Shown one piece after another: positions 40,137 to 49,069 of a DNA stretch of 64,000 nt. Made by a program: the position numbers and the translations under genes. The stretch is taken from NCBI RefSeq assembly GCF_900188035.1, contig NZ_FZNN01000006.1:124001-188000 (forward strand), written 5' to 3'. A model generated the notes under the pieces. That model saw only the letters and a program-made list of their open reading frames with translations, did no database searches and was not told the DNA's origin. Each line of letters begins with the position of its first letter. Within the stretch, counting starts at the first letter, position 1. This DNA comes from Puniceibacterium sediminis. GTDB taxonomy: Bacteria > Pseudomonadota > Alphaproteobacteria > Rhodobacterales > Rhodobacteraceae.

Positions 40137-41336
40137 TCATGCCGGGCCCAGTGTTTCGGCAATCCGCGACGCCAGCCGCACCGCGACCTCGCTCTTGTCC
40201 ATCCGTGGCCAGACCTCGGCACCCGCACCTGAGATCAACGTCACCGCATTCTCTGCCCCGCCCATGATGCCTGTCGCGGGGCTCACGTCATTGGCGACGA
40301 TCCAGTCACAGCCCTTGCGCAGCCGCTTGGCAGTTGCATTGGCCTCCACATCATCAGTTTCAGCGGCAAAGCCGACAACCAGCGCCGGGCGGCCTTGGGT
40401 CATTTTCGACACTTCGGCTAGGATGTCGGGATTTTCCGTGAACGCCAGCGCGGGCAATTTCCCCGCCACCTTTTTCATCTTCGACGTAACCTCTTCGGCC
40501 ATACGCCAGTCCGCAACGGCTGCGGCAAAAACCCCGGCATCCACCGGCAGCGCCGCCAGCACCGCGTCACGCATCTGTCGCGCAGTTTCGACCCGGATGA
40601 CTTCGACACCTTCGGGTGGTGGCACGGTTGCAGGACCCGTGACAAACACCACTTCCGCGCCCAGAGCCGCCAGAGCACGGGCAATCGCCGTCCCCTGCGC
40701 GCCCGACGACCGGTTGGCAATATAGCGCACCGGGTCGATCGGTTCGTGCGTGGGACCAGAGGTCACAAGCACCCGCCGCCCCTTCATCGGGCCATCGGCC
40801 AGCGCCGCCTCAATGGCCGCGACAATTTCCAAAGGTTCCGACATCCGCCCGGGCCCGTATTCGCCGCAGGCCATGTCGCCTTCGTTCGGCCCGACAAACA
40901 GCACCCCGTCGCCGCGCAAAGTGGCAAGATTGCGCTGTGTCGCGGCATGTTCCCACATCCGCACGTTCATCGCCGGGGCAACCAGCACCGGCGTGTCCGT
41001 CGCCAGCAAGAGCGTACTCGCAAGATCGTTCGCCAGACCGCCTGCCATCTTTGCCATCAGATCCGCCGTCCCCGGCGCCACCACCACCAGATCGGCCACC
41101 CGGCTTAACTGGATGTGACCCATTTCAGCCTCATTGGTTAGGTCGAAAAGATCGGTGTAGACCGTTTCTCCGGCGAGAGCAGAGACCGACAGGGGCGTGA
41201 CAAATTCGTCGGCTGCCGACGTCATTACCGGCGTCACGGCCGCGCCGCGTTCGCGCAGACGGCGGATCAGATCCAGCGCCTTGTAGGCCGCGATACCACC
41301 ACCGATAATCAGAAGGATCCGCTTGGCCTTCAGCAT
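40137..41336 (-). CDS. coaBC: Bifunctional phosphopantothenoylcysteine decarboxylase/synthase
   Basis: 399 aa. The N-terminal flavoprotein CoaC half (about 1-185) has LLIIGGGIAAYKALDLIRRL, APAMNVRMW and the substrate loop ACGEYGPGRM with its active-site Cys. The C-terminal CoaB half has VLVTSGPTHEPIDPVRYI and SSGAQGTAIARAL. It carries out two consecutive steps of coenzyme A synthesis from 4'-phosphopantothenate. Confidence 0.97.
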   Translation of the reverse strand: MLKAKRILLIIGGGIAAYKALDLIRRLRERGAAVTPVMTSAADEFVTPLSVSALAGETVYTDLFDLTNEAEMGHIQLSRVADLVVVAPGTADLMAKMAGGLANDLASTLLLATDTPVLVAPAMNVRMWEHAATQRNLATLRGDGVLFVGPNEGDMACGEYGPGRMSEPLEIVAAIEAALADGPMKGRRVLVTSGPTHEPIDPVRYIANRSSGAQGTAIARALAALGAEVVFVTGPATVPPPEGVEVIRVETARQMRDAVLAALPVDAGVFAAAVADWRMAEEVTSKMKKVAGKLPALAFTENPDILAEVSKMTQGRPALVVGFAAETDDVEANATAKRLRKGCDWIVANDVSPATGIMGGAENAVTLISGAGAEVWPRMDKSEVAVRLASRIAETLGPA

Positions 41337-41395
41337 ATGTGCGCCTTTCGGGACGTGTCAGATGGTGCCAGTGTTAGCCAGCTCGCCGGGGAAAC

Positions 41396-42187
41396 TCAAT
41401 CGTCCCCGCCATCTGTCTGAGGCCTGCCATCCTGAAACGCCGCGCAGGGATCGCCCCGGTCGACATCGCCTGTCACCTCAATCACGTCAAAACCGCCATC
41501 GGGTGCACCAAACGATTCCTCGCCCTGACCAAACGTGGCCAAGCTGATGCCTGGGTGCGCAAGCGCCAGCAACGCAGGCGCCCCCCAATCACGGCGGGCA
41601 TGGCCATTTCCGGTGATCACTACGACCGGCCCGCCGGTATCCTCCAGCGCCTGCGCCGCTGCACTGGCAAGCATAGCGTCTCGTACCCGCTGGATTTCGA
41701 CCATCACTGGCAGCATCTCCTCTGGCATCATGTCGCAATGCGCTGTCTTCTGCAGCGCTTCGCGCGCGCCCTGCTGATCTGCGGTCAGTTCTTGATCGAG
41801 ACCGTAGTCTGGTGCTTCCGGACCAAAAACCACCGTCGCGCCCTCGCTCATCACCTGTTGCGCCGCGTCCCTTGGCAGCCCCGCCCCGTACCAGACGGCC
41901 TCAGGTCCGGCCGCGAAGATAGGATAATACATCGCAAAATCCGGCCAGCCGCTCGCGTTCCAGTCCAGAGCCGCTTCCAGGGCGGTTTCGTCGGCGACCA
42001 GTTCCGGCGTAATCCGAGCGGCCTGCGTATTGGTCAGCATCTCGAACACCAATGCTTTGGGTGCGATCTGTTTCACCAACTGCGCCTGGCGGGCGTGGTG
42101 TTCGGCGTTGTCGTGCTGTTCCCCCAGGAACACCACATCCCGCCCTGCGAAAAGATCCCCGTCAGCCAGAACTGGCAGGGCAACCAA
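41396..42187 (-). CDS. ChaN family (iron-regulated) lipoprotein-like protein, start unsettled
   Basis: 263 aa when counted from TTG 42187. The family core is clear: FLGEQHDNAEHH near the N-terminus and VVITGNGHARRDWG near the C-terminus, matching ChaN/DUF399, a haem-binding-type envelope protein. The TTG start leaves only a stub of a signal peptide. The same frame continues upstream without ATG, GTG or TTG to ATT 42232 or CTG 42223. From either of those, an arginine-rich n-region and a hydrophobic core give a normal signal peptide ending at LPVLA. GAGG lies 8 bases before the ATT. The gene overlaps the rpoH end in that reading. Confidence 0.8.
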   Translation of the reverse strand: MVALPVLADGDLFAGRDVVFLGEQHDNAEHHARQAQLVKQIAPKALVFEMLTNTQAARITPELVADETALEAALDWNASGWPDFAMYYPIFAAGPEAVWYGAGLPRDAAQQVMSEGATVVFGPEAPDYGLDQELTADQQGAREALQKTAHCDMMPEEMLPVMVEIQRVRDAMLASAAAQALEDTGGPVVVITGNGHARRDWGAPALLALAHPGISLATFGQGEESFGAPDGGFDVIEVTGDVDRGDPCAAFQDGRPQTDGGDD

Positions 42188-42219
42188 ACTGACGAAAACG
42201 CCCGTTCTGAGGGCGCGGA

Positions 42220-43098
42220 TCAGGCGAGGAATGCGTGCACCTCGCCGGATTGGGTCTCAAGCGTCTTGCGCATCTTGGCGAAGGCCGCCGCCTCAAGCTG
42301 GCGAACCCGTTCCTTGGATAGTCCCAGTTCGGCGCCCAGGCTTTCAAGCGTACGGGAATCGTCACGCAGCTTGCGTTCACGCACGATGAACCTTTCGCGT
42401 TCGTTCAGGGCGTTCATCGCGAATAGCAGCCATTCGCGCAATTGGGCCGTGTCATGGCTGTTTTCCACGATTTCCGCCGCTTGCGCGCCATCATCCTCAA
42501 GCGCGTCGATCCATTCGCGCCCCTCATCCTCGGCCGACTGAGTTGCGTTCAGCGAATAATCGGAACCCGAAAGGCGGCCCTCCATCATCTCGACATCGTG
42601 GAGCGGAACCCCAATCTCGGTCGAGATCATCTGACGCAGCTGGTGGCGGTCAAGAGCCACACCCGTCGCTTCGGCCTCACGCTCCAGCCTAGCCTGCACG
42701 CGGCGCAAATTGAAGAAAAGCGATTTTTGCGACGACGTCGATCCGGTGCGCACCATGGACCAGTTGCGCATCACGTAGTCCTGAATCGATGCTTTGATCC
42801 ACCAGACCGCATATGTCGAAAACCGCAACCCACGGTCGGGGTCAAACTTGTCAGCGGCTTTCATCAGGCCAAGCCCGGCCTCCTGAATCAGGTCGTTCAT
42901 GGGGGCGCCGTAACGTTTGAATTTGGACGCCATGGATATGGCAAGGCGCATGTAGGCCGTGATCAGACGATGCAGGGCGGCCTCGTCCCTCTGGTCGCGC
43001 CAGGCATAGGCCAGACGAAGCTCGGTTTCAGCGTCCAGCATTTCGGCCTTCATCGCGCGGCGGGACAGTGTCTGGTCATTGAAAGTATCAAGTGCCAT
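42220..43098 (-). CDS. rpoH: RNA polymerase heat-shock sigma factor, RpoHII type
   Basis: 292 aa group 3 sigma factor. Region 2 has LIQEAGLGLMKAADKFDPDRG and FSTYAVWWIKASIQDYVMRNW. The RpoH box between regions 2 and 3 is seen as QKSLFFNLRR. Region 4 has ESLGAELGLSKERVRQLEA. Rhodobacterales often have two RpoH proteins, and the sequence seems closer to RpoHII, which handles oxidative stress together with heat. Transcribed on its own promoter, followed by the ChaN-like gene. Confidence 0.92.
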   Translation of the reverse strand: MALDTFNDQTLSRRAMKAEMLDAETELRLAYAWRDQRDEAALHRLITAYMRLAISMASKFKRYGAPMNDLIQEAGLGLMKAADKFDPDRGLRFSTYAVWWIKASIQDYVMRNWSMVRTGSTSSQKSLFFNLRRVQARLEREAEATGVALDRHQLRQMISTEIGVPLHDVEMMEGRLSGSDYSLNATQSAEDEGREWIDALEDDGAQAAEIVENSHDTAQLREWLLFAMNALNERERFIVRERKLRDDSRTLESLGAELGLSKERVRQLEAAAFAKMRKTLETQSGEVHAFLA

Positions 43099-43342
43099 GT
43101 CGTCTCCCCAATTATCAAATGCGGCCCGGGGCTACCGTTTGGACGGTGCCAAGGGTGGACTTCTGCATAAACCTACTAACGGTTAACGCCGCTGGATCAA
43201 AATTGGTTTCAGGAAAATTGCGCCTGCACACGTATTCTTGAACAGATGCATCACCGAGCATTATGTCTACGCGCACAAAATTGTGTTGGGCGGCAAAGGT
43301 TAGCGGTTTTATGGTCCCAGCATATTTTGGGGAGAGCGTGTC

Positions 43343-44218
43343 ATGACCTACCAGATCTATCTTGGCGATTATTCCTATTCCAGCTGGTCCCTGCGCGGCT
43401 GGCTGCTTCTCCATCGCTGGAATTTGCCCTACCATGTCACTTTTGTCGATTTCTCGGACGGTTCTGTCGCCGCACAGGTGGCGAACGTGGTTCCGGCACG
43501 CACAGTTCCCACGCTTGTAACGCCAGAAGGAACCGTTGTCTGGGACAGCCTTGCCATGGCCGAAGAGTTGGCGAGTCGACATCCCGACGTTGGCATCTGG
43601 CCTGCCGATCCCGCCGCCCGGGCCACCGCCCGGTCACTCGCGGCCGAGATGCATTCCGGTTTTGGCGCGCTGCGCAATGCGTGTCCGATGAACCTGCGCG
43701 CGGCCTATGCCGATTACGCCCCCTCAGCAGAGGTTCTGGCCGACATTTCCAGGATCGAGGCCATCTGGTCCCTTGCCCGCGCGCGCCACGGTGGCCAGGG
43801 TCCGTGGCTTTGCGGCAGCTATTCGGCGGCAGATGCATTCTTTGCGCCAGTCGCCATGCGCATCGCGGGCTATGGGTTGCCGGTATCAGCGCAGGCGCAA
43901 GCCTATGTGGAGGCGCATCTGAATGATCCAGCGCTCCGGCGCTGGCGTGCGATGGGCCTCGTGCGCGGGGATGACCTGCCGCAATATGCGCGCGGCTACG
44001 CCCGTAAACCTTGGCCCGGCCCGGCGCCCCTGATGGCCGAGGCGACAGAGGACAGTACAGCGGAAAACGCGACTTGCCCCTATTCACATGACCCGGTGGC
44101 GCATTTCCTGAAACTTGACGGGCGGATCTTTGGGTTCTGCAACGCCTTTTGCAGGGACAAGACCGCCGCCGATCCTGCTGCCTGGCCCGCTTTCATGGCG
44201 CTGCTTGGAAACAAGTGA
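43343..44218 (+). CDS. Glutathione S-transferase with C-terminal YHS-like cysteine domain
   Basis: 291 aa, longer than a normal GST (about 200-230). The thioredoxin-fold domain (about 1-80) has YSSWSLRGWLLL at the catalytic site and VPTLVTPEGTVVWDSLAMAE. The helical domain runs to about 225. The last 50 residues carry TCPYSHDPVAHFLKLDGR then FGFCNAFCRDK, three cysteines in the CP...FCNxxCRD pattern of YHS/TRASH-type metal-binding modules. The gene may therefore link thiol chemistry to metal sensing or metal binding. Confidence 0.85.
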   Translation: MTYQIYLGDYSYSSWSLRGWLLLHRWNLPYHVTFVDFSDGSVAAQVANVVPARTVPTLVTPEGTVVWDSLAMAEELASRHPDVGIWPADPAARATARSLAAEMHSGFGALRNACPMNLRAAYADYAPSAEVLADISRIEAIWSLARARHGGQGPWLCGSYSAADAFFAPVAMRIAGYGLPVSAQAQAYVEAHLNDPALRRWRAMGLVRGDDLPQYARGYARKPWPGPAPLMAEATEDSTAENATCPYSHDPVAHFLKLDGRIFGFCNAFCRDKTAADPAAWPAFMALLGNK

Positions 44219-44322
44219 TCCTGCGGGAGCGCATCAATAAAGTGGGCACCGCTACGTCGATCTTAACACTTCACTAACCATGCACGCCCCACCCTTGACC
44301 GTCACAGGCAAAGAGGGGCGGC

Positions 44323-45837
44323 ATGGTCGCTACGTCCTATACCGTCGCCTTCGAAGGGGTTGAGGCCCGACCGGTCGAGGTGCAATGCGCCGTGACCCCG
44401 GGCCTGCCATCCTTTTCCATCGTTGGCCTGCCTGACAAGGCCGTGTCCGAAGCGCGCGACCGGGTGCGCACGGCGCTGACGTCGATGGCGATCGCGCTTC
44501 CGTCCAAACGTATTACCATAAATCTCTCACCCGCGGACCTGCCAAAGGAAGGGTCGCATTTCGACCTGCCCATCGCACTGGCCCTGCTTTCGGCGTTGGA
44601 GGTCATCCCAAGCGACGAGGTGGCGCAATTGGTGTCGCTGGGGGAGTTGTCGCTCGATGGCTCTCTGGTCGCGGTACATGGAGCGCTGCCGGCCGCGATG
44701 AGCGCCGCCGAAAACGACCGCATCCTCATCTGCCCGCGCGCATCCGGGGCCGAGGCCGCCTGGGTCGAGGCCTGTACCGTTCTCGCGCCGTCAAACCTGA
44801 TGGAGCTGATCCACCACTTTACCGGCCGCAGCATCCTGTCGCCCAGCACCGCCGGTGAGGTGCGCACGGAACGCAGCGGGCGCGACCTGCGCGACGTAAA
44901 GGGGCAGGAACGCGCCAAACGGGCGCTGGAAATCGCAGCAGCCGGGCGGCATCATCTGATGCTGATCGGGTCGCCCGGATCCGGTAAATCCATGCTGGCG
45001 GCCCGCCTGCCCGGCATTTTGCCGCAACTGACCGCGATCGAGGCGCTGGAAACCTCGATGATCCACTCGCTCGCCGGGCTGCTAGACGAAGGCGGTATTT
45101 CGCGATCCCGCCCATTCCGGGAACCGCACCACACCGCCTCGATGGCCGCAATCGTGGGCGGCGGCAAACGGGCCCGCCCCGGTGAAATTAGTCTGGCGCA
45201 TAATGGCGTGCTGTTCATGGATGAATTTCCGGAATTTCCGCGCACGGTCCTCGAAACCCTGCGCCAGCCGATCGAGACGGGCGAGGTTATGATCGCCCGG
45301 GCGAATGCGCACATCACCTATCCCTGCCGATTCATGTTGATCGCCGCCGCCAACCCCTGCAAATGCGGCTATCTGGCGGATTCCGCAAAGGCCTGTTCGC
45401 GCGCGCCAATCTGTGGCGAGGATTATCTGGGCCGCATTTCTGGCCCGCTGATGGACCGGTTTGACATGCGTATCGAAGTACCGCCCGTCGCCTTTCGTGA
45501 CCTCGACCTGCCGCCCTCGGGCGACGATTCCGCTACGGTAGCAGACCGCGTGGCCGTCGCCCGCGCCGTGCAGACCCGCCGCTATGGCGACACTCCGGGC
45601 CTGCGAACCAACGCGGATGTGCAGGGACAGATGCTTGAGGAGGTTTGCGCCCACGACAGTGACAGCCACGCGCTGATGATGCGCGCTGCCGACCGGTTCG
45701 GCCTGACTGCACGGGGCTATCACCGGGTGCTGCGGGTGGCGCGCACCATCGCCGATCTGGACGGCGCCGAGATGATCCGCCGCCCACATGTAGCCGAAGC
45801 CCTGAGCTACCGGCTGATGTCGGCGAACGAGTCCTGA
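44323..45837 (+). CDS. YifB/ComM family AAA+ ATPase (Mg chelatase-like)
   Basis: 504 aa. The N-terminal Lon-like domain (about 1-160) includes SFSIVGLPDKAVSEARDRV and NLSPADLPKEGSHFDLP. The AAA+ part has Walker A GSPGSGKSML (about 214), Walker B VLFMDEFPEF, and zinc-finger-like CKCGYLADSAKAC. The C-terminal sensor domain follows. ComM helicases drive branch migration in natural transformation. It overlaps the convergent hydrolase gene by 31 bases. Confidence 0.95.
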   Translation: MVATSYTVAFEGVEARPVEVQCAVTPGLPSFSIVGLPDKAVSEARDRVRTALTSMAIALPSKRITINLSPADLPKEGSHFDLPIALALLSALEVIPSDEVAQLVSLGELSLDGSLVAVHGALPAAMSAAENDRILICPRASGAEAAWVEACTVLAPSNLMELIHHFTGRSILSPSTAGEVRTERSGRDLRDVKGQERAKRALEIAAAGRHHLMLIGSPGSGKSMLAARLPGILPQLTAIEALETSMIHSLAGLLDEGGISRSRPFREPHHTASMAAIVGGGKRARPGEISLAHNGVLFMDEFPEFPRTVLETLRQPIETGEVMIARANAHITYPCRFMLIAAANPCKCGYLADSAKACSRAPICGEDYLGRISGPLMDRFDMRIEVPPVAFRDLDLPPSGDDSATVADRVAVARAVQTRRYGDTPGLRTNADVQGQMLEEVCAHDSDSHALMMRAADRFGLTARGYHRVLRVARTIADLDGAEMIRRPHVAEALSYRLMSANES

Positions 45838-46706
45838 ATAAAGTCCGCGGCGTGGCGCAGGCTGGTGCGCGCCTCGGGCAGCCAGCCGTCGAAAATCTGC
45901 CAGACATGCGGGCAATCGGCTTCCCGCTCGACCGTGACCGCTGCACCGAAACTGCGCAGCCGCTCTGCCATCCTCAGCCCGTCGTCGCGCAGAACTTCGG
46001 TGTCGCTGATCTGGATAAGAACAGGTGGCGTGCCCGGAAAATCAGCGTAAAGCGGCGAGGCGCGGGGATCGCGCGGGTCGGCACCACATAGGTAGATCTG
46101 AACAATTTCTGCCATCCTCTCGACCGGCAGCAAAGAGTCATTTCCCCGGTTGCTTTCAAGACTCGCCCCCGTTGCCGCCAGATCCGTCCAGGGGGAAAAT
46201 GCAAATGCCGCCCTTGGCACCTTTTCTTGGGCGCAACACCAGGCGAGCAGGGCCAGCATCAACCCACCGCCAGCCGAATCGCCACCAAGAACAATATCCT
46301 GCGGGTGATAACCAAGGCTTTCAAGTTGGCGGAACGCGGCCACTGCATCGTCAAAGGCGGCAGGAAACCGGGCCTGCTGGGCCAATCTATAGCGCGGCGC
46401 ACAAACCTCGATCCCGCTGAGTTGCGACAGTCGGCCCAGCATCCCGATATGAGTCAGAGGATGCCCCGACACATAGGCACCGCCATGCAGATAAAGGATG
46501 ACCCGGTCGGGGGCACAGGTCCCGGCGCAGATCCAGTGCAGGCCACCGGGCCGCTCAAGATGCCGCAGATAGGGGGGTGTTCGGAACAGCCAGCGCGCAG
46601 ATCGCGCAAAATCGCGATCCGCCTCTTCCGGTCCCACCGTACGCCGCATTTTCGGCTTTGCCAAAAACCGCATCTGCGCGTTGAGCAGACGTAGTTGCCA
46701 GCTCAT
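45807..46706 (-). CDS. Alpha/beta hydrolase, HSL (hormone-sensitive lipase) family
   Basis: 299 aa. The oxyanion motif is [13 protein letters not shown] and the nucleophile elbow is [11 protein letters not shown]; acid Asp in [11 protein letters not shown] and His in [11 protein letters not shown] complete the triad. The family is carboxylesterases acting on short acyl esters. There is no signal peptide. Its start overlaps the gshB stop by 4 bases, so it lies in the gshB operon. Confidence 0.9.
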   Translation of the reverse strand: MSWQLRLLNAQMRFLAKPKMRRTVGPEEADRDFARSARWLFRTPPYLRHLERPGGLHWICAGTCAPDRVILYLHGGAYVSGHPLTHIGMLGRLSQLSGIEVCAPRYRLAQQARFPAAFDDAVAAFRQLESLGYHPQDIVLGGDSAGGGLMLALLAWCCAQEKVPRAAFAFSPWTDLAATGASLESNRGNDSLLPVERMAEIVQIYLCGADPRDPRASPLYADFPGTPPVLIQISDTEVLRDDGLRMAERLRSFGAAVTVEREADCPHVWQIFDGWLPEARTSLRHAADFIQDSFADISR

Positions 46707-47638
46707 GCACGCCGCGATTCGATCGCCTGCCAGATTTTTTCGGCAATGTTAACGCCGTCAAACCGCTCAAGCTCTTGAATGCCGGTGGGTGAGGTCACGT
46801 TGATTTCAGTCAGGTAGTCGCCGATGACATCGATCCCGACAAAGATCTGGCCCTTTTCCCTAAGAATCGGACCAATGGCGGAGCAGATCTCAAGATCGCG
46901 TTCGGTCAGGTTCACCTTTTCCGGGCGACCGCCCACATGCATATTCGAACGCACCTCGCCTGCAGCCGGTACACGATTGATGGCGCCAACCGCTTCACCA
47001 TCGACAAGGATCACGCGCTTATCGCCTTTGGTCACAGCAGGCAGGTATTTCTGCACGATCAGCGGTTCGCGGCTGAACCCGGTGAAAAGCTCATGCAGGG
47101 AGCTGAGGTTGCGATCATTGGCATCCAGACGGAATACACCCGCCCCGCCGTTGCCATAAAGCGGCTTGAGGATGACGTCGCCATGGCGCGCCTTGAAATC
47201 GCGGATGGTCTGAAGATCGCGCGCGATGGTTGTCGGCGGTGTCAGCTGCGGAAAATCCAGCACCAGCAGCTTTTCGGGAAAGTTGCGCACCCAGAACGGG
47301 TCGTTCACCACCAGCGTGCCCGGCGCCAGACGGTCCAGCAGGTGCGTGGTCGTGATGTAGTGCATGTCAAAGGGCGGATCCTGGCGCAGCCAGACCACGT
47401 CAAAGGTGGACAGATCCACCTTTTCCATTTCGCCCAGAATGGCATGATCGCCCACCACACGCTGAACCTTCAGCGACTGCCCGCGCGCGGTGATTTTCCC
47501 CTCTTCGTAGGCAAGCTGGTCGGGCGTATAGTAGAACAACTCATGCCCGCGTGCCTGTGCCTCTTCGGCAAGGCGGAACGTGCTGTCCGCATTGATGTTG
47601 ATCGGACCGATCGGGTCCATCTGAAAAGCGATTTTCAT
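46703..47638 (-). CDS. gshB: Glutathione synthetase
   Basis: 311 aa ATP-grasp enzyme joining gamma-glutamylcysteine and glycine. ATG 47638 is chosen because the family start [19 protein letters not shown] begins there. Signatures include [37 protein letters not shown] and the C-terminal [13 protein letters not shown]. The length is typical. It follows yraN in the same direction and supplies glutathione for the two transferases in this window. Confidence 0.96.
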   Translation of the reverse strand: MKIAFQMDPIGPININADSTFRLAEEAQARGHELFYYTPDQLAYEEGKITARGQSLKVQRVVGDHAILGEMEKVDLSTFDVVWLRQDPPFDMHYITTTHLLDRLAPGTLVVNDPFWVRNFPEKLLVLDFPQLTPPTTIARDLQTIRDFKARHGDVILKPLYGNGGAGVFRLDANDRNLSSLHELFTGFSREPLIVQKYLPAVTKGDKRVILVDGEAVGAINRVPAAGEVRSNMHVGGRPEKVNLTERDLEICSAIGPILREKGQIFVGIDVIGDYLTEINVTSPTGIQELERFDGVNIAEKIWQAIESRRA

Positions 47639-47701
47639 CCCGCATCCCCTGCATTTGCGCCCCATTACATGGCGCAACCCGCAGGGCGGTGCAATGGTCC
47701 G

Positions 47702-48109
47702 CTAAAAATGCCCGAAGGCGTTTTCGATCAGCCGCACGGCACCCTGGCCATCCACCAGCGCTACGTCAAAGCGCACATCGGTCAGTTGTCCCTGCGGCTG
47801 GGTACCAAGATATTCTTCTGCCGAGGCATAGATCCGACGCATTTGCGCCTTTGACAGACGTTCTGCCGCCCGCGCGAATGTGCGGCTTTTCTTGACCTCT
47901 ATAAAAATCAGACCGTCGCCATCCCGGGCGATCAGGTCGATCTCTCCTGTCTGGCCGCGCCAGCGTGTCTGAACGATGGGATAGCCGCGGCGTTCGTAAT
48001 CCCGGGCAACGCACAGTTCTGCGGAAAGCCCTGCCTGATAACTGACAGCGCCGGTATCGCGCGCCTTTTGGATGTGTTCGTTAGGTACGGCTGGCAATCC
48101 CAAACCCAA
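47702..48109 (-). CDS. YraN/UPF0102 family nuclease-like protein
   Basis: 135 aa from a TTG start; no in-frame ATG or GTG lies nearby. The Holliday-junction-resolvase-like core is visible: GEIDLIARDGDGLIFIEVKK, giving the D and E-x-K residues. It lies between rsmI (14 bases upstream) and gshB, a common bacterial order. The biological role is unproven. Confidence 0.88.
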   Translation of the reverse strand: MGLGLPAVPNEHIQKARDTGAVSYQAGLSAELCVARDYERRGYPIVQTRWRGQTGEIDLIARDGDGLIFIEVKKSRTFARAAERLSKAQMRRIYASAEEYLGTQPQGQLTDVRFDVALVDGQGAVRLIENAFGHF

Positions 48110-48123
48110 TCATTGCGTCCGAA

Positions 48124-48984
48124 TCAGTCCTGCCGACCGATCTTCATCGCCTGCTGGTATATTGCACGACGGGGCAAGCTGAACATCTGAGACACGAAAT
48201 CCGCCGCGTCCCGCACCGACATCGTCTGCAAGGCATTTTCCAGAGCTTCGGTAACATCCTGTTCACTAACATTCGGTGAATCGGCCCGTGCCACCAGTAC
48301 CACGATTTCGCCTTTCACATTGGTGTCCGTCAGGGACTCGGACAGGGATGACAGCGTCCCGCGCAGGCATTCCTCGAATTTCTTTGTAAGTTCCCGGCAA
48401 ACGACAGCCTCGCGATCGCCCAGCGTTTCGGCGGCGTCGCGCAGCATCGCCGCGACGCGTTTGGGCGATTCGTAAAAAACCAGCGTTGCGGGCACATCGG
48501 CCAATGCCTTGAGCTGTGATTTGCGCTGACCGCTCGCGTTGGGCAGGAATCCCGCGAACAGGAACCTGTCGGTCGGCAACCCCGCCAGCGTCAGTGCCGT
48601 CACCACCGCAGACACACCGGGCGCAGTGGTCGCAGGGACGCCCTCCTCGACACAGGCGCGCATCAAGTCAAAGCCGGGGTCCGATATCATCGGCGTTCCC
48701 GCCTCGGATGCATAGGCGACCGACAGGCCTGCAGTCATATCCGCCATAAGACGCGGGCGCACCCGGTCGCCGTTGTGGTCGTGATAGGCCACCAGCGGAC
48801 GGTCCCCCAGCGGCACGCCGTGGATCTCCATCAGCCTGCGCAGGCTGCGGGTATCCTCGGCCGCCAGCACATCCGCGTTGCGCAGAATATCCAGCGCCCG
48901 CAGTGTGATGTCCCGCGCATTGCCGATTGGCACCGCCACAAGATACAAACCCGGCGCCAATCTGCCCGCTGCTAGATTCCCCAT
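48124..48984 (-). CDS. rsmI: 16S rRNA (cytidine(1402)-2'-O)-methyltransferase
   Basis: 286 aa. ATG 48984 is chosen over ATG 48993 because GAGGG lies nine bases before it but touches the first one. The tetrapyrrole-methylase fold is clear: LYLVAVPIGNARDITLRALD at the N-terminus, AEDTRSLRRLM, SEAGTPMISDPG and the SAM-binding VTALTLAGLPTDRF. It methylates the ribose of C1402 in the ribosomal decoding centre. It is divergent from the LpoA-like gene. Confidence 0.96.
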   Translation of the reverse strand: MGNLAAGRLAPGLYLVAVPIGNARDITLRALDILRNADVLAAEDTRSLRRLMEIHGVPLGDRPLVAYHDHNGDRVRPRLMADMTAGLSVAYASEAGTPMISDPGFDLMRACVEEGVPATTAPGVSAVVTALTLAGLPTDRFLFAGFLPNASGQRKSQLKALADVPATLVFYESPKRVAAMLRDAAETLGDREAVVCRELTKKFEECLRGTLSSLSESLTDTNVKGEIVVLVARADSPNVSEQDVTEALENALQTMSVRDAADFVSQMFSLPRRAIYQQAMKIGRQD

Positions 48985-49069
48985 TGGACCCATCCCTCGC
49001 GTCGTTTATGGTTACAGGTAATATTCGGCGGGTCGAACCCGCGCCCAACCCCGAGGGAGTTCGTCCACC

